This document shows positions 26,397-35,693 of a stretch of 64,000 bases of DNA, piece by piece; position 1 is the stretch's first letter, and each line of letters begins with the position of its first letter. The notes under the pieces were generated by a model. The model had not been told where the DNA came from, made no database searches, and saw nothing but the letters and a program-made list of their open reading frames with translations. The DNA is taken from positions 248,001 to 312,000 of the forward strand of contig JBEULL010000004.1 in the NCBI GenBank assembly GCA_041287365.1. Reading direction: 5' to 3'. Origin of the DNA: JAQVIJ01 sp041287365 (GTDB lineage Bacteria; Desulfobacterota; Dissulfuribacteria; Dissulfuribacterales; DYLC01). Made by a program: the position numbers and the translations under genes.

Positions 26397-27251
26397 ATGA
26401 GAATTGGATTTATCGGAATGGGTATAATGGGCCAGCCCATGGCCAAAAATCTGCTGAAGGCTGGCCATGAGGTGATGGTTTATAACCGTACCCGTAAAAA
26501 GGTCCTGCCGCTTGTGGGTGCAGGGGCCCAATTGGGGCATTCTCCCAGGGAACTGGCCCATTGGGCGAAGGCCGTGATCCTCATGCTCACAGGCCCAGAG
26601 GCCATTGAGGCGGTGTTGAACGGATCAGACGGCCTGTTAAGTGCCTTCGATGCCAAGCCAACAATTATCAATATGAGCACGGTCTCACCGGCCTATACAC
26701 GAGAGCTGGCCTCGAAACTCCATGAAAAGGACATACCTTTTATAGATGCGCCGGTTTCAGGCTCTAAAAAGCCAGCCGAAGACGGTACATTGGTGATTCT
26801 GGCAAGCGGGCCTCATGAACTGGTTCGGGCCATGGAGCCCATGTTTTTGGTCATGGGCAAGAAACTGGTCTATTGCGGAGATGCCGGCAGGGGGACAGAC
26901 ATGAAGATGAGCATAAATCTCCTGCTTTCCGTGATGATGGCCGGCCTGAGTGAGGCAGTGGTCATGGCTGAGAGATTAGGGTTGGATACACAGTTATTTT
27001 TAGACACGGTGCTTTCAGGACCTCTGTCATGTGACTTTTTCAGACTGAAGGCCCCCATGTTACAAAAAAATGAATTTCCACCACAGTTTCCTCTAAAACA
27101 CATGGCCAAGGATATAAATTTCATATTACAGGCAGCTCAGGCAAAGGGTTTAAGACTACAGGTGGAACAGGCTGTGGCAGATTATTACGAGACAGCCATG
27201 GACAATGGATTGGAAGACCTGGACTTGGCGGCCATCAAAAGGGTTATATAA
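26397..27251 (+). CDS. NAD(P)-dependent oxidoreductase of the 3-hydroxyisobutyrate dehydrogenase family
   Basis: 284 residues. The Rossmann motif GFIGMGIMGQPMAKNLLKAGHEV (residues 4-26) opens the protein, and the substrate loop DAPVSGSKKPAEDGTLVILASG is the family signature. Catalytic Lys lies in GRGTDMKMSINLLLS. This is the 3-HIBADH / glyoxylate-succinic semialdehyde reductase (GLYR) group; the exact substrate is not readable. GAGGTGCGATT precedes ATG. It is followed after 44 bp by tsaD. Confidence 0.9.
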   Translation: MRIGFIGMGIMGQPMAKNLLKAGHEVMVYNRTRKKVLPLVGAGAQLGHSPRELAHWAKAVILMLTGPEAIEAVLNGSDGLLSAFDAKPTIINMSTVSPAYTRELASKLHEKDIPFIDAPVSGSKKPAEDGTLVILASGPHELVRAMEPMFLVMGKKLVYCGDAGRGTDMKMSINLLLSVMMAGLSEAVVMAERLGLDTQLFLDTVLSGPLSCDFFRLKAPMLQKNEFPPQFPLKHMAKDINFILQAAQAKGLRLQVEQAVADYYETAMDNGLEDLDLAAIKRVI

Positions 27252-27295
27252 CCTTATCAAAATCAGAGGGCGACATATATTACAGCCGAGGTGAT

Positions 27296-28288
27296 ATGAT
27301 AATCTTAGGCATAGAGACATCTTGCGACGAGACGGCCGCAGCCGTCTTACAGGATGGCAGGATATTGGGCAATGTTGTGGCGTCGCAAATAGCTGTCCAC
27401 AGCGAATACGGCGGCATCGTGCCGGAACTGGCTTCACGGCATCATTTAGAGGCCATAATGCCTGTAGTGCAGGCCGCAATGAAACAAAGCGGAGTGAAGC
27501 CCCATGAAATAAACGCCGTGGCAGCCACTCAGGGCCCTGGTCTCATAGGCTCTCTGGTGGTAGGTTTTTCCTTTGCCAAGGCCTTTGCCATGGCAAATGG
27601 TATTCCATTTACGGGTGTAAATCATATTCAAGCACATCTCATGTCTGTTTTTTTGGAAAAAGAATCCCCTGAGTTCCCTTTTGTGGGCCTGGTGGTTTCC
27701 GGGGGGCATACCAGTCTCTATCTGGTCATAAATCATCTCTCAACAGAGCTTTTGGGCTGTACCCGTGATGATGCCGCGGGCGAAGCCTTCGACAAGGTGG
27801 CAAAGATATTGGGCCTTCCCTATCCTGGGGGGCCTGTGATAAGTTCGTTGGCGGAAAAGGGGAATGAGAATGCATTTTCGTACCCCAAGGCCCGTATGCA
27901 GAATGCCCCGCTGGATTTCAGCTTCAGCGGGCTTAAGACAGCGGTTATGCTTTCTGTAAGGGCATGGGAGAAATGTCCAACGCCGGTCCCTGTCGAGAAT
28001 ATAGCTGCATCGTTTCAAAAGGCGGTGGTGGATGTGTTGGTTGAAAAGGTTGTGATGGCTGCGAAGAAACACGGTATTAGAGATATAGTGGTATGTGGTG
28101 GGGTTGCCGCCAATCGAAAACTGAGAAATTCCATGGCAGAGGCCGCGCTGGCCGAGGGGTTGCGGTTGTTTTTGCCTTCCCTGGATTTCTGCACGGACAA
28201 TGCCGCAATGGTGGCCGTTACCGGCATGTATCAGCTTCATGCCGGCATGGCTGCCTCTTTAGAGGCGGATGTGTACTCCAAATTATAA
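27296..28288 (+). CDS. tsaD: tRNA N6-threonylcarbamoyladenosine synthase subunit TsaD
   Basis: Transfers threonylcarbamoyl to A37 of ANN-decoding tRNAs with TsaB/TsaE. 330 residues. The start MIILGIETSCDETAAAV, metal-binding HIQAHLMSVF (HxxxH), VVSGGHTSLYLV and DDAAGEAFDKVAK are diagnostic, and the C-terminal FCTDNAAMVA completes the ASKHA fold. Begins a plus-strand run tsaD, DUF2062, rnc, era with short gaps, probably one operon. Confidence 0.97.
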   Translation: MIILGIETSCDETAAAVLQDGRILGNVVASQIAVHSEYGGIVPELASRHHLEAIMPVVQAAMKQSGVKPHEINAVAATQGPGLIGSLVVGFSFAKAFAMANGIPFTGVNHIQAHLMSVFLEKESPEFPFVGLVVSGGHTSLYLVINHLSTELLGCTRDDAAGEAFDKVAKILGLPYPGGPVISSLAEKGNENAFSYPKARMQNAPLDFSFSGLKTAVMLSVRAWEKCPTPVPVENIAASFQKAVVDVLVEKVVMAAKKHGIRDIVVCGGVAANRKLRNSMAEAALAEGLRLFLPSLDFCTDNAAMVAVTGMYQLHAGMAASLEADVYSKL

Positions 28289-28297
28289 TACTGCGCC

Positions 28298-28834
28298 ATG
28301 TCCAGCCATTACTCTCAATCCTCATGCCCTAAATCCTCTCTAAAGATGCGTCTGGCCCGAACCATCCGTTATTATTGGCTGCTTATGAAGCGGTTGAGCG
28401 GTGATCCAGGCGTCATAGCCAGGGGAATAGCCCTGGGGACCTTTATCGGATTTACTCCCACTCTGCCGTTTCATACGGTTGCAACGCTTTTTTTTGCGCC
28501 GCTACTTCGTGCAAATCCATTGGCAGGGGTAGGAGCAGGGATATTGGTTTGCAATCCACTCACCATACCGGCTATTTACTATCTATCATGGAAGATCGGC
28601 ATATTGGTCACAGGGAATACCATCTCATGGACCGATGTGCAGGGACTGCTCGAGATGGTGCGACATGCGGATTTCATGGAGGCAAGCCGGCGTTTTGTCG
28701 CCATGGGTTGGTCTTTTTGTATCAGTATGATTACAGGCGGACTTGTGATGGCCATACCGGCAGGGATAGCCGCTTATTTCCTGTCATTGTGGATTTATGG
28801 CTTCAGAAGAAGAACGGTTAAACATGACAAATAA
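28298..28834 (+). CDS. DUF2062 family membrane protein
   Basis: 178 residues. The conserved DUF2062 pattern GDPGVIARGIALGTFIGFTPTLPFHT is clear and is followed by NPLAGVGAGILVCNPLTIPAIYYLSW. Two to four hydrophobic helices, the last at AIPAGIAAYFLSLWIYGF, place it in the inner membrane. The function of the family is unknown; members often sit beside glycosyltransferase or RNA-processing genes. The end overlaps the start of rnc by 11 bp. Confidence 0.85.
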   Translation: MSSHYSQSSCPKSSLKMRLARTIRYYWLLMKRLSGDPGVIARGIALGTFIGFTPTLPFHTVATLFFAPLLRANPLAGVGAGILVCNPLTIPAIYYLSWKIGILVTGNTISWTDVQGLLEMVRHADFMEASRRFVAMGWSFCISMITGGLVMAIPAGIAAYFLSLWIYGFRRRTVKHDK

Positions 28835-29567
28835 CTCCATTCATTGTCATGATAATGCCTTTGAGTGTGTAATGGCCATGGATTATGTGTTTAGCAGGCC
28901 GGAATTGCTTCAACAGGCCCTGGTGCATCGCTCCTATGCCATCGAGCACGGAAAGGGTGTTGCTGACAACGAAGTTTTGGAATTTTTAGGGGATTCGGTC
29001 CTGAATCTGTGCATAAGTCACATGTTGTTTCAACGTTATGGCAAGACCCATCAAGAAGGTGACCTCACGCGCATGCGGGCCGCACTGGTCAATGAGCAGC
29101 AGTTGGCTGATATGGCCAGGCGTGTAGGGCTTGACAGACATATATTGCTGGGTAAGGGAGAGGCAAGGAGTGGTGGTCTGCATAAGCCTTCTATTTTAGG
29201 TAATGCCTTTGAGGCAGTAATCGGTGCCATCTATTTAGATGGGGGTTACGAGGCAGCTTTGGAGGTCATTGGCAGATGTTTTGTGGAATTGATTAAAAAT
29301 GCTGAGACCCTAATGGCTGATCAAGACTACAAGACCATGTTACAGGAGGAGACACAGCGAATTTTTAGAATCACTCCTGTTTATAAGTTGGATGAGACAA
29401 CAGGGCCGGACCACGAAAAGACCTTTCGCGTGAATCTTTACCTGAACGATGAGCTGCTTTCCAGGGGTGTTGGTAAGAGTAAAAAAGAGGCGGAGCAGAA
29501 TGCGGCCAAAGAGGCATTGAAGAACGCCTTGTCTTTTTATTGCAAGGTAAATCACGGCAGGATGTGA
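28824..29567 (+). CDS. rnc: Ribonuclease III
   Basis: Double-stranded RNA endonuclease, about 247 residues from ATG 28824. The catalytic signature NEVLEFLGDSVLNL and second acidic site in LGNAFEAVIGAIYLDGG are intact. The C-terminal dsRNA-binding domain begins at DYKTMLQEETQRIF and contains GVGKSKKEAEQNAAKEAL. An in-frame upstream start at 28797 would lengthen it by nine residues. The rnc-era order is widely conserved. Confidence 0.96.
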   Translation: MTNNSIHCHDNAFECVMAMDYVFSRPELLQQALVHRSYAIEHGKGVADNEVLEFLGDSVLNLCISHMLFQRYGKTHQEGDLTRMRAALVNEQQLADMARRVGLDRHILLGKGEARSGGLHKPSILGNAFEAVIGAIYLDGGYEAALEVIGRCFVELIKNAETLMADQDYKTMLQEETQRIFRITPVYKLDETTGPDHEKTFRVNLYLNDELLSRGVGKSKKEAEQNAAKEALKNALSFYCKVNHGRM

Positions 29568-29624
29568 TGGTTCAATCCGCTGTATCTTTTGAAATGTCAG
29601 AGGGATGGAACAGGAAATAGTGGT

Positions 29625-30557
29625 ATGACAAACACATTACAGAATATGCAGTGCAGCCGGACTGTGGGTGGGTTCAGATCAGGATTTGCAGCCATTATAG
29701 GCGCCCCCAATGTAGGTAAGTCCACTTTGTTGAATAAACTGCTCGGAACAAAGGTGGCGATTACCACTCCCAAACCACAAACCACAAGGCGGCTGGTGCG
29801 AGGTATTCTCACGACGGAGCGATATCAGGTCGTGTTTGTGGATACGCCAGGTATTCACGACTCCAAACGGCTTTTGAATCAGGCAATGGTCAGATGGGCC
29901 AGGCAGGCCATGATCGATATCGATGTCGTGCTTTTTATGGTGGACGCAGCGAAGAGAAGCCCTGACAATGAGCTCTTCATTCTGGATATGCTCAGAAGGA
30001 CGGAAACACCCGTCACTCTGCTCTTGAACAAGATAGATCTCATTCCCAAGGACAGCCTATTGCCTTTGATTGAAGAGATGCAGCGGCTCTTCGCTTTTGC
30101 GTCCATTATTCCCATATCGGCCCGCTTCAATGATGGAGTGAAACTGCTGCTGGACGATATCCTGCGTTTTATTCCTGAAGGCCCTCTTTTTTATGACGCG
30201 GAAGCCATCAGTGATCAGACCAAGGACATGCTGGCGGCGGAACTCGTTCGAGAAAAGATATTTCTGCTCACCCATGAAGACATCCCTTATTCTACCACCG
30301 TTGAAGTGGAGGATTTTAAAGAGGATCGGCAAAAACAGCAGGTCAGTATTCATGCCACTATCTATGTGGAAAAGGACTCTCAGAAGGGCATCATACTGGG
30401 CGCCAATGCATCGATGATCAAAAAGATCAAAAAGATGGTGAGAGAAGAACTCGAAGCATCCTGGGGAATGAGAATAACCCTGGAGCTATGGGTCAAGGTG
30501 CGCAAAAACTGGTCGCGGGATGAGAGATTCCTGAAGCAGGTCGGGTTGCTGGAGTGA
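29625..30557 (+). CDS. era: GTPase Era
   Basis: Ribosome-assembly GTPase that binds 16S rRNA. G1 GAPNVGKSTLLN, G2 region TPKPQTTRRLVRGI, G3 DTPGIH, G4 NKID and G5 SAR are present, and the C-terminal KH domain includes the KDSQKGIILGANASMIKKI stretch. The start at 29625 has AGGAAAT upstream and gives 310 residues; the frame from 29589 lacks a ribosome site. Last gene before a long hairpin. Confidence 0.96.
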   Translation: MTNTLQNMQCSRTVGGFRSGFAAIIGAPNVGKSTLLNKLLGTKVAITTPKPQTTRRLVRGILTTERYQVVFVDTPGIHDSKRLLNQAMVRWARQAMIDIDVVLFMVDAAKRSPDNELFILDMLRRTETPVTLLLNKIDLIPKDSLLPLIEEMQRLFAFASIIPISARFNDGVKLLLDDILRFIPEGPLFYDAEAISDQTKDMLAAELVREKIFLLTHEDIPYSTTVEVEDFKEDRQKQQVSIHATIYVEKDSQKGIILGANASMIKKIKKMVREELEASWGMRITLELWVKVRKNWSRDERFLKQVGLLE

Positions 30558-30560
30558 TGA

Positions 30561-30605
30561 GACTTTTTTGTCACATGTTTGGATTGTGGTTGTGACAAGA
30601 AAGTC
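30561..30605 (+). terminator. Hairpin terminator after era
   Basis: GACTTTTTTGTCAC (30561-30574) pairs with GTGACAAGAAAGTC (30592-30605) as a 14-bp stem with one G-U pair. It lies 3 bp after the era stop codon. A T-rich stretch follows a few bases on. It separates the tsaD-era run from lpxC. Confidence 0.65.
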
Positions 30606-30730
30606 CTGTTGTGTTTTTCTTACACGGATGTCTATTATAACTATTTGGTATTCCACAAGTTATTCTTACAGATTTCTGGCATTTTTGTTGCTTTTATCAG
30701 TGGCGATAATTTTTGTGAAAGAAGCCAGAA

Positions 30731-31699
30731 ATGAATATATTCCAGCATACTCTTAAAAATACCGTTATGGCCCGGGGTATCGGGCTTCATACAGGTAAAG
30801 ATGTCTCCATAACCATTTCGCCTGCACCTGAAAACTCAGGGATATCTTTTTATCATACAGGGCATGGAGTCGTCATTCCAGCCAATTACAGATATATTTC
30901 CAACACCAGTTTAGCCACCACGATAGGCAAGAGTTCCGCCTCTGTCTCCACCGTGGAGCATCTGATGGCGGCCTTTGCTGGTCTCGGTGTGGACAATGCC
31001 GTTGTGCAGATAGACGGGCCGGAGGTTCCGGCCATGGACGGCAGCGCTTATCCATTCGTAAAACTCCTGAACAAGGCCGGTTTGAAGGCCCAGTCCGCTC
31101 CTCGAAACTATCTCGAGATCCTCGATGAGGTCACGGTTTCTCAGGGCGATAAATATATTTCCATTCATCCTTGCAGCGATACCCCTTCAAATGACGCCGG
31201 CCTGACCATCTCTCTCACTATTGATTTTGATCATGCGGCGGTGCAGCGTCAGAGCCTGTCCACTCGTATCTCCAGCAAGGAGTTCGAGACAAAGATCTGC
31301 AAGGCCCGCACCTTCGGTTTCCTGCACGAGATCGAGGCGTTGCAGAAAAATGGTCTAGCCCGAGGCGGTTCTCTGGAAAATGCGGTGGTGATAGGGCAGA
31401 ATGGAGTGCTTAATCGAGACGGTCTGAGATTTTCGGATGAATTTGTCAGGCATAAGATTTTGGACATGCTGGGCGACCTGTACCTCATAGGTATGCCCAT
31501 CATCGGTCGAGTCAATGCCTGCAAAAGCGGTCATGCGCTTCATAAAATGCTTGTGGAAAAACTGATGCGCAATCTCAATGCATGGCGTGTAAGAAATTTA
31601 GAGACCATTACCGCTTCCATTTTTCAGGACGGTCATCTTTCCCCACGGTTGTGGCCGGCTTCACGTGGTTCACGCGTTGCCGGAAGGGTTGTTTTTTAG
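30731..31699 (+). CDS. lpxC: UDP-3-O-acyl-N-acetylglucosamine deacetylase
   Basis: Committed zinc-dependent step of lipid A synthesis, showing the host makes LPS. 322 residues. Zinc His in TVEHLMAAFAGLGVDN, catalytic region DGSAYPF, and the C-terminal zinc site FVRHKILDMLGDLYLIG are all present. The FGFLHEIEALQKNGLARGG loop is family-typical. The stop overlaps the convergent HAD-family gene by 4 bp. FtsH, encoded at 15.6 kb, is the known protease for LpxC in other bacteria. Confidence 0.97.
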   Translation: MNIFQHTLKNTVMARGIGLHTGKDVSITISPAPENSGISFYHTGHGVVIPANYRYISNTSLATTIGKSSASVSTVEHLMAAFAGLGVDNAVVQIDGPEVPAMDGSAYPFVKLLNKAGLKAQSAPRNYLEILDEVTVSQGDKYISIHPCSDTPSNDAGLTISLTIDFDHAAVQRQSLSTRISSKEFETKICKARTFGFLHEIEALQKNGLARGGSLENAVVIGQNGVLNRDGLRFSDEFVRHKILDMLGDLYLIGMPIIGRVNACKSGHALHKMLVEKLMRNLNAWRVRNLETITASIFQDGHLSPRLWPASRGSRVAGRVVF

Positions 31700-32364
31700 C
31701 CGGCCCCGTTCCCTCTTTCGTTCATCAGATATTTCAGGAAATCCTGCCATGAATGGAGCCTGGGGCAGGGTGTTTCTCCCTGGTTCCAGGGCTGGTCGAA
31801 TACTATGGCCTGGATACCTGCCTGGTGTATCTGATGACATGTCTCCAGATGGTCTTCTATGAAGGTCTCTATGCCGAGTTGTTTCAGAAGCTGAGCCTTG
31901 GCCTTGTGTTCTCCTGTGGCTACGACCTGTATGTGTGAGGCCGGTAATTCCGGCAGGAGTTCCTGAAGCCAGTGGTGAATAGGCATCTGTTCCGGTCTGG
32001 CTGTCACGAAGATGAGCGTCGATCTCTCTGCATAGGCCAAAAGTCCCTCTCTTGCGTGGATTATGGGTCTCAGGGCCACATAGAGCGGTTCATGTACCAG
32101 CTGATGAACTATCTTCAAGACCACCTCTTCCGGAATGGGCAGGCATCTTTCCAGCCAGTACGATGTGATCATGTCCTTGTGCAGTGTGTCTATGTTGTAT
32201 TCCTCTCGTGCTATGTGAATGAATGCCCGCATGGTGTCCGCCACCACGCCGTCTATATCAAAGGCTACTCTGCCAAGGCGGATGATGGAGGCCTGATTGG
32301 ATTGGACTGGTTCCTGCTTTTGTATTTGCGGGGCCGTCTGGTTTTTAGTATCCTTGATAGGCAT
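31696..32364 (-). CDS. HAD-superfamily hydrolase (5'-nucleotidase-like)
   Basis: About 222 residues. HAD motif I is FDIDGVVAD, motif II T in FVTARPEQM, and the C-terminal acidic motif is FIEDHLETCHQI. The layout resembles 5'(3')-deoxyribonucleotidase-like (NT5C) HAD proteins without a large cap. The first ~30 residues are polar and low-complexity, and no clear ribosome site is visible, so the start is uncertain. It diverges from folC, with the starts only 36 bp apart, and converges onto lpxC. The substrate is unknown. Confidence 0.75.
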   Translation of the reverse strand: MPIKDTKNQTAPQIQKQEPVQSNQASIIRLGRVAFDIDGVVADTMRAFIHIAREEYNIDTLHKDMITSYWLERCLPIPEEVVLKIVHQLVHEPLYVALRPIIHAREGLLAYAERSTLIFVTARPEQMPIHHWLQELLPELPASHIQVVATGEHKAKAQLLKQLGIETFIEDHLETCHQIHQAGIQAIVFDQPWNQGETPCPRLHSWQDFLKYLMNERGNGAG

Positions 32365-32400
32365 TTGAGACTTAATCAAAGTTTCTATGAGGAGATTTTT

Positions 32401-33675
32401 GTGAATTATAGCGAGGCAATAGCATATCTAAACACTTTTCAGTTTCATGGATTCAAATTGGGGTTGGAGCGCACAGAGGCCATTTTGAAGGCCCTGGGTG
32501 ATCCACACCGGGCATATCCAGTTATACATGTGGCCGGGACCAATGGCAAGGGCTCTGTGTGCGCCTACCTGAGTTCCATTTTAAAGGAAGCTGGTTATAA
32601 AGTTGGACGTTACACCTCGCCGCACCTCTTGGATCTGACTGAACGATTCGACATTAACGGTCAGCCCATTTCGAAGCAGGAATTAGCAGGTTTTATAGGG
32701 CGCATAAGGGGCTATGTTGAGCGGGGTTTTGAGCTGAGCTATTTCGAATACACCACTGCCATTGCCTTCAAGTGGTTTGAAGAACAGTCTGTGGAGATCG
32801 CTGTAGTGGAGACGGGTCTGGGTGGCAGGCTGGATGCCACCAATGTGGTTCAACCGATTTGTTCCGTCATAACCAATGTGGACTTTGACCACATGTCCTA
32901 TCTTGGTGATACCATTGGGAAAATCGCCTTTGAAAAGGCTGGAATCATAAAGCCTGAAGTCCCTGTGGTAACAGGTGTGCAGCAGTCGGAGGCGCTTTTG
33001 GTCATAGAGGAGCGGGCGGGATCTTTCAGTAGCCCTGTGTTTCGGCTGGGTCAGGAGTTTTCAGTGCGCGCATCGAACGACGAAATGGAATACGTCGGGC
33101 TCAACTGTCATTTAAAAGATATAAAACCACAGCTTGCCGGCAGGCATCAGTACGCAAACGCCGCCTTGGCCCTGGCGGCCTGCGAAATCATGAAAGAAAA
33201 AGGGTTCAAAACAGGCGAAGATGCCATGAAACAGGGAATCGCCGCAGCCATTTGGCCATGCAGGGGCGAGAGCATTCCATTGGCCGACGGCAGAAAGTTG
33301 CTGATAGATGGCGCTCACAACCCTAACGGCATTCAGGCCCTCTGTGCCCTGCTTTCAGACATTAAAAATCCTCCAGAGGAGTCAGCTCTGCTATTTGCGG
33401 CTTCAAATGAGGGGAAAGATAAGGATTTCGGTGCGATGCTGTGCAGTCTGATGCCTTTTTTTGAGCGCATCTATGTCACAGAACCTCCAGGACCAAGAAG
33501 ACCTGTGACAATAGAGGAATGGCAGGCACTTGGGCTGCCCCAGGGCATAACCTATATTGGTGATTGGCGTGAGATACTGAACACCTGTCTTTCCACAAAG
33601 CAGAATCGTCTTATCTGTGTGGCAGGGTCGTTGTATCTTGTGGGTGCGATCAGGCATGAGGTTATGCATGGTTGA
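32401..33675 (+). CDS. folC: Folylpolyglutamate synthase / dihydrofolate synthase
   Basis: Adds glutamate to folates in an ATP-dependent reaction, 424 residues. The P-loop VAGTNGKGSVCAYLSSIL, the YTSPHLLDLTERF stretch, ETGLGGRLDATNVV and the C-terminal DGAHNPNGI are signatures of the Mur-ligase-like FolC family. GTG 32401 follows GAGGAGATTTTT. An open frame extends back to 31972 but only as the antisense of the HAD gene, so it is rejected. Folate polyglutamates fit the FTHFS at 56.6 kb. Confidence 0.93.
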   Translation: MNYSEAIAYLNTFQFHGFKLGLERTEAILKALGDPHRAYPVIHVAGTNGKGSVCAYLSSILKEAGYKVGRYTSPHLLDLTERFDINGQPISKQELAGFIGRIRGYVERGFELSYFEYTTAIAFKWFEEQSVEIAVVETGLGGRLDATNVVQPICSVITNVDFDHMSYLGDTIGKIAFEKAGIIKPEVPVVTGVQQSEALLVIEERAGSFSSPVFRLGQEFSVRASNDEMEYVGLNCHLKDIKPQLAGRHQYANAALALAACEIMKEKGFKTGEDAMKQGIAAAIWPCRGESIPLADGRKLLIDGAHNPNGIQALCALLSDIKNPPEESALLFAASNEGKDKDFGAMLCSLMPFFERIYVTEPPGPRRPVTIEEWQALGLPQGITYIGDWREILNTCLSTKQNRLICVAGSLYLVGAIRHEVMHG

Positions 33676-33677
33676 CC

Positions 33678-34274
33678 TCATGTCAGGTTCAGCACTTCTC
33701 CCCTTGCCATGGCCTCAGCCAGCCTTGTTACATCATTCATTGCGGTTTCATGGCCCTTTATCTCGCCTTTTGCATCGATTCCACGATAGAGCAGACTTCC
33801 TGCAAATCTCAAGTCTATGGCATCGAAGAAGTATTTCATTACCCGCTGAGCGCCCTCAAACAGGAGTTTGCCCTTTGTGGCGCCTACCCCGATAAACACG
33901 CCCTGCCCCGGTTTTTGCCTCTTTATAATGCCGTTTAGTCGGTATTTGGCCATCCAGAGCGCCTGGGATCGCTCCACTGCTGCCTGCATCGCTGAGGAGA
34001 TGTTGTAAAAAAACATGGGCGATGCTGCCACCACATAATCCGCCTCGAGCAATCGCTCATACACAGGCGTGAAATCATCCTGAAGTATGCAGATACCTGT
34101 TTTGTCGCATCCGCCACATTCGATGCACCCCCTGAAATTCATGCTATAGAGGCGGAGTGTTACAGTGGTAGCGCCTTGTTTTTGTGCATGTGTGATTAGT
34201 GTGTCTATCAGGATATCCGTATTGCCGCCCGGCATTGGAGAACCCATGAGAGCGAGTATGGAGGAACAGGACAT
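33678..34274 (-). CDS. Flavodoxin-family NADPH-dependent FMN reductase (iron-sulfur flavoprotein-like)
   Basis: 198 residues. The start SSILALMGSPMPGGNTDIL is the FMN phosphate loop. CIECGGCDKTGICILQDD is a compact cysteine motif as in iron-sulfur flavoproteins, and VVAASPMFFYNISSAMQAAVERSQ is the second flavin loop. It is a distant paralogue of the gene at 25387-25983. It ends 2 bp from the convergent folC gene. AAGGGAGACTGAC precedes ATG. The electron partner is unknown. Confidence 0.83.
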   Translation of the reverse strand: MSCSSILALMGSPMPGGNTDILIDTLITHAQKQGATTVTLRLYSMNFRGCIECGGCDKTGICILQDDFTPVYERLLEADYVVAASPMFFYNISSAMQAAVERSQALWMAKYRLNGIIKRQKPGQGVFIGVGATKGKLLFEGAQRVMKYFFDAIDLRFAGSLLYRGIDAKGEIKGHETAMNDVTRLAEAMARGEVLNLT

Positions 34275-34396
34275 GTCAGTCTCCCTTATCTATCTTCTTT
34301 TTTAATCAACTATAATCATGAAAAGATTACTATGAAAGACTCAAAATCCCAATCGCCTCTACCTGTATCAGCTTAGTTTTTTTAAGAGAATCCAAA

Positions 34397-34552
34397 GTGA
34401 TAGATGACAAAAACTCAACTGGCGAGGCGTTGATGCAGCTTTTGGAGCGGGATTATGCCGCCAAGTATCGGAACAGTAAGACTGAGGCGGTGCACATCGG
34501 AATAAAATTTTCCAAGCGTAAACGCCAGGTGGTGGGGTTGGAGGTGCTATAA
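34397..34552 (+). pseudogene. C-terminal remnant of an AAA-ATPase-like / PD-(D/E)XK (DUF1703) protein
   Basis: A 51-codon frame beginning at GTG encodes GEALMQLLERDYAAKYRN and EAVHIGIKFSKRKRQVVGLEV, which match the extreme C-terminus of the DUF1703 nuclease-like family (usually ALxQIxxKxYxxKY followed by xIGVxF). The upstream ~500 residues of that family are absent. The frame continues open to 34322 without an ATG. It looks like a leftover of a deleted gene in a region that also holds a broken neighbour. Confidence 0.6.
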
Positions 34553-34640
34553 GTAGTCGCCTATCTGGCCGTGCTTTTTAAGCTAATCGCATTTTGAGTC
34601 GATAATATAAAAAACTATTACGGCCATGGAGGGTCGTGTC

Positions 34641-35693
34641 ATGCTGAACTCATTAAATTCCGTTTTTCAATCTTTCACAAACACATCTTCATTGAAATCT
34701 ACATCGGCTCATTCTGTGCGAAAGGCAGGGCAAGAGCCTGAAAAATATTTTGGATCGCGAGCAAGCGGCCCTGTCCGCCAGGTAGAAGCCGTGTCATCGA
34801 TGCGAAACGCAGCACCAGCAGGTGGCTTGGTGCTCTCCTTGAATGACCTGAAGACCATGGCACGGACCATGTTCCGGCGTGTTTCCGAGAAGGGGGGTGA
34901 TGCATCGTTGCATTCAGATGACCCGGATTTGACCCTCAAAAAACTTATACTGGCCAGGCTTATGAACAACGGCAGGCTTCCAAAAACCAGGGGTTCCATA
35001 GAGATGTGGCCATCTATGTCATCTTTCAGCCCTGCACAAGATCCTCAAGATATTACAGCGGAATCGGCCTCATATCTCTTCCTCGATATCAGAGTCGAGC
35101 TTCAGGATTCCTCTGCCATGCAGGGAAAGGCCTGAGTTAGTGAGGACAGTATAGCCATTCATTTAGAGTATCTTTCATATTCAGCCCTCAGCGTGGAAGG
35201 CTACAGTGGCCACGGTCTGAATCTTTTGGCTTCGAATCTTGTGGATACAGGCAGGTATCTCATTGGCTTCAAAAATGAAATGACCGTGGAGATATATGAA
35301 AAGTTCTCGAGGTTATTCACTGTGATATGGGGCGATCCCCATGTAAATCTTTCGGATGTGGATGGCACTGTGAACGGCGAGTTCAGTGATCTCAAACGGA
35401 GTGATTTCTTTACGGTCTTTGAACTGCAAGATGGCACCAAGTTACTGTTCACTGCACCGGATTCCGGTTTGGTTCAGTCTGTTGATATTTTGAAAAATAG
35501 GGAATTGTTGCATGCCGTGGGTGGAGGTTCACAAGGAAGCACACAACCCCCGAGTGTATTTTTCCGTTCCAAAGACGTGGACGGCTTGGCAGCTATTTTG
35601 AAGCAGGCGGACTGGGTTAAGGCCGGAGGTGATGGAAACGATTGGTATGGCCTTGACGGAGGTCTGGTCTGGGGGGATGGTTTGCACGCTTAG
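34641..35693 (+). pseudogene. WGDPH-motif (DUF1521-like) protein interrupted by an in-frame TGA
   Basis: Two open frames, 34641-35135 and 35136-35693, are in the same reading frame and are separated only by the TGA at 35133-35135. Together they encode about 350 residues. The N-terminal half is Ser-rich with a Leu-rich helix (DLTLKKLILARLMNNG). The C-terminal half contains VIWGDPHVNLSDVDG and FELQDGTKLLFTAPDSG, like DUF1521/von Willebrand D-type WGDPH modules. CGA (Arg) to TGA is the simplest explanation. GGAGGG precedes ATG 34641. An internal GTG at 35193 could restart translation. Whether the protein is made is uncertain. Confidence 0.65.

Noticed and set aside
31972..32400. Long N-terminal extension of the folC frame
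   Set aside because: It is the antisense of the HAD-family gene, and GTG 32401 has a good ribosome site and matches the FolC N-terminus.
35133..35135. TGA as selenocysteine in the WGDPH protein
   Set aside because: No Cys at that position or nearby, and no stem-loop with a suitable spacing follows.
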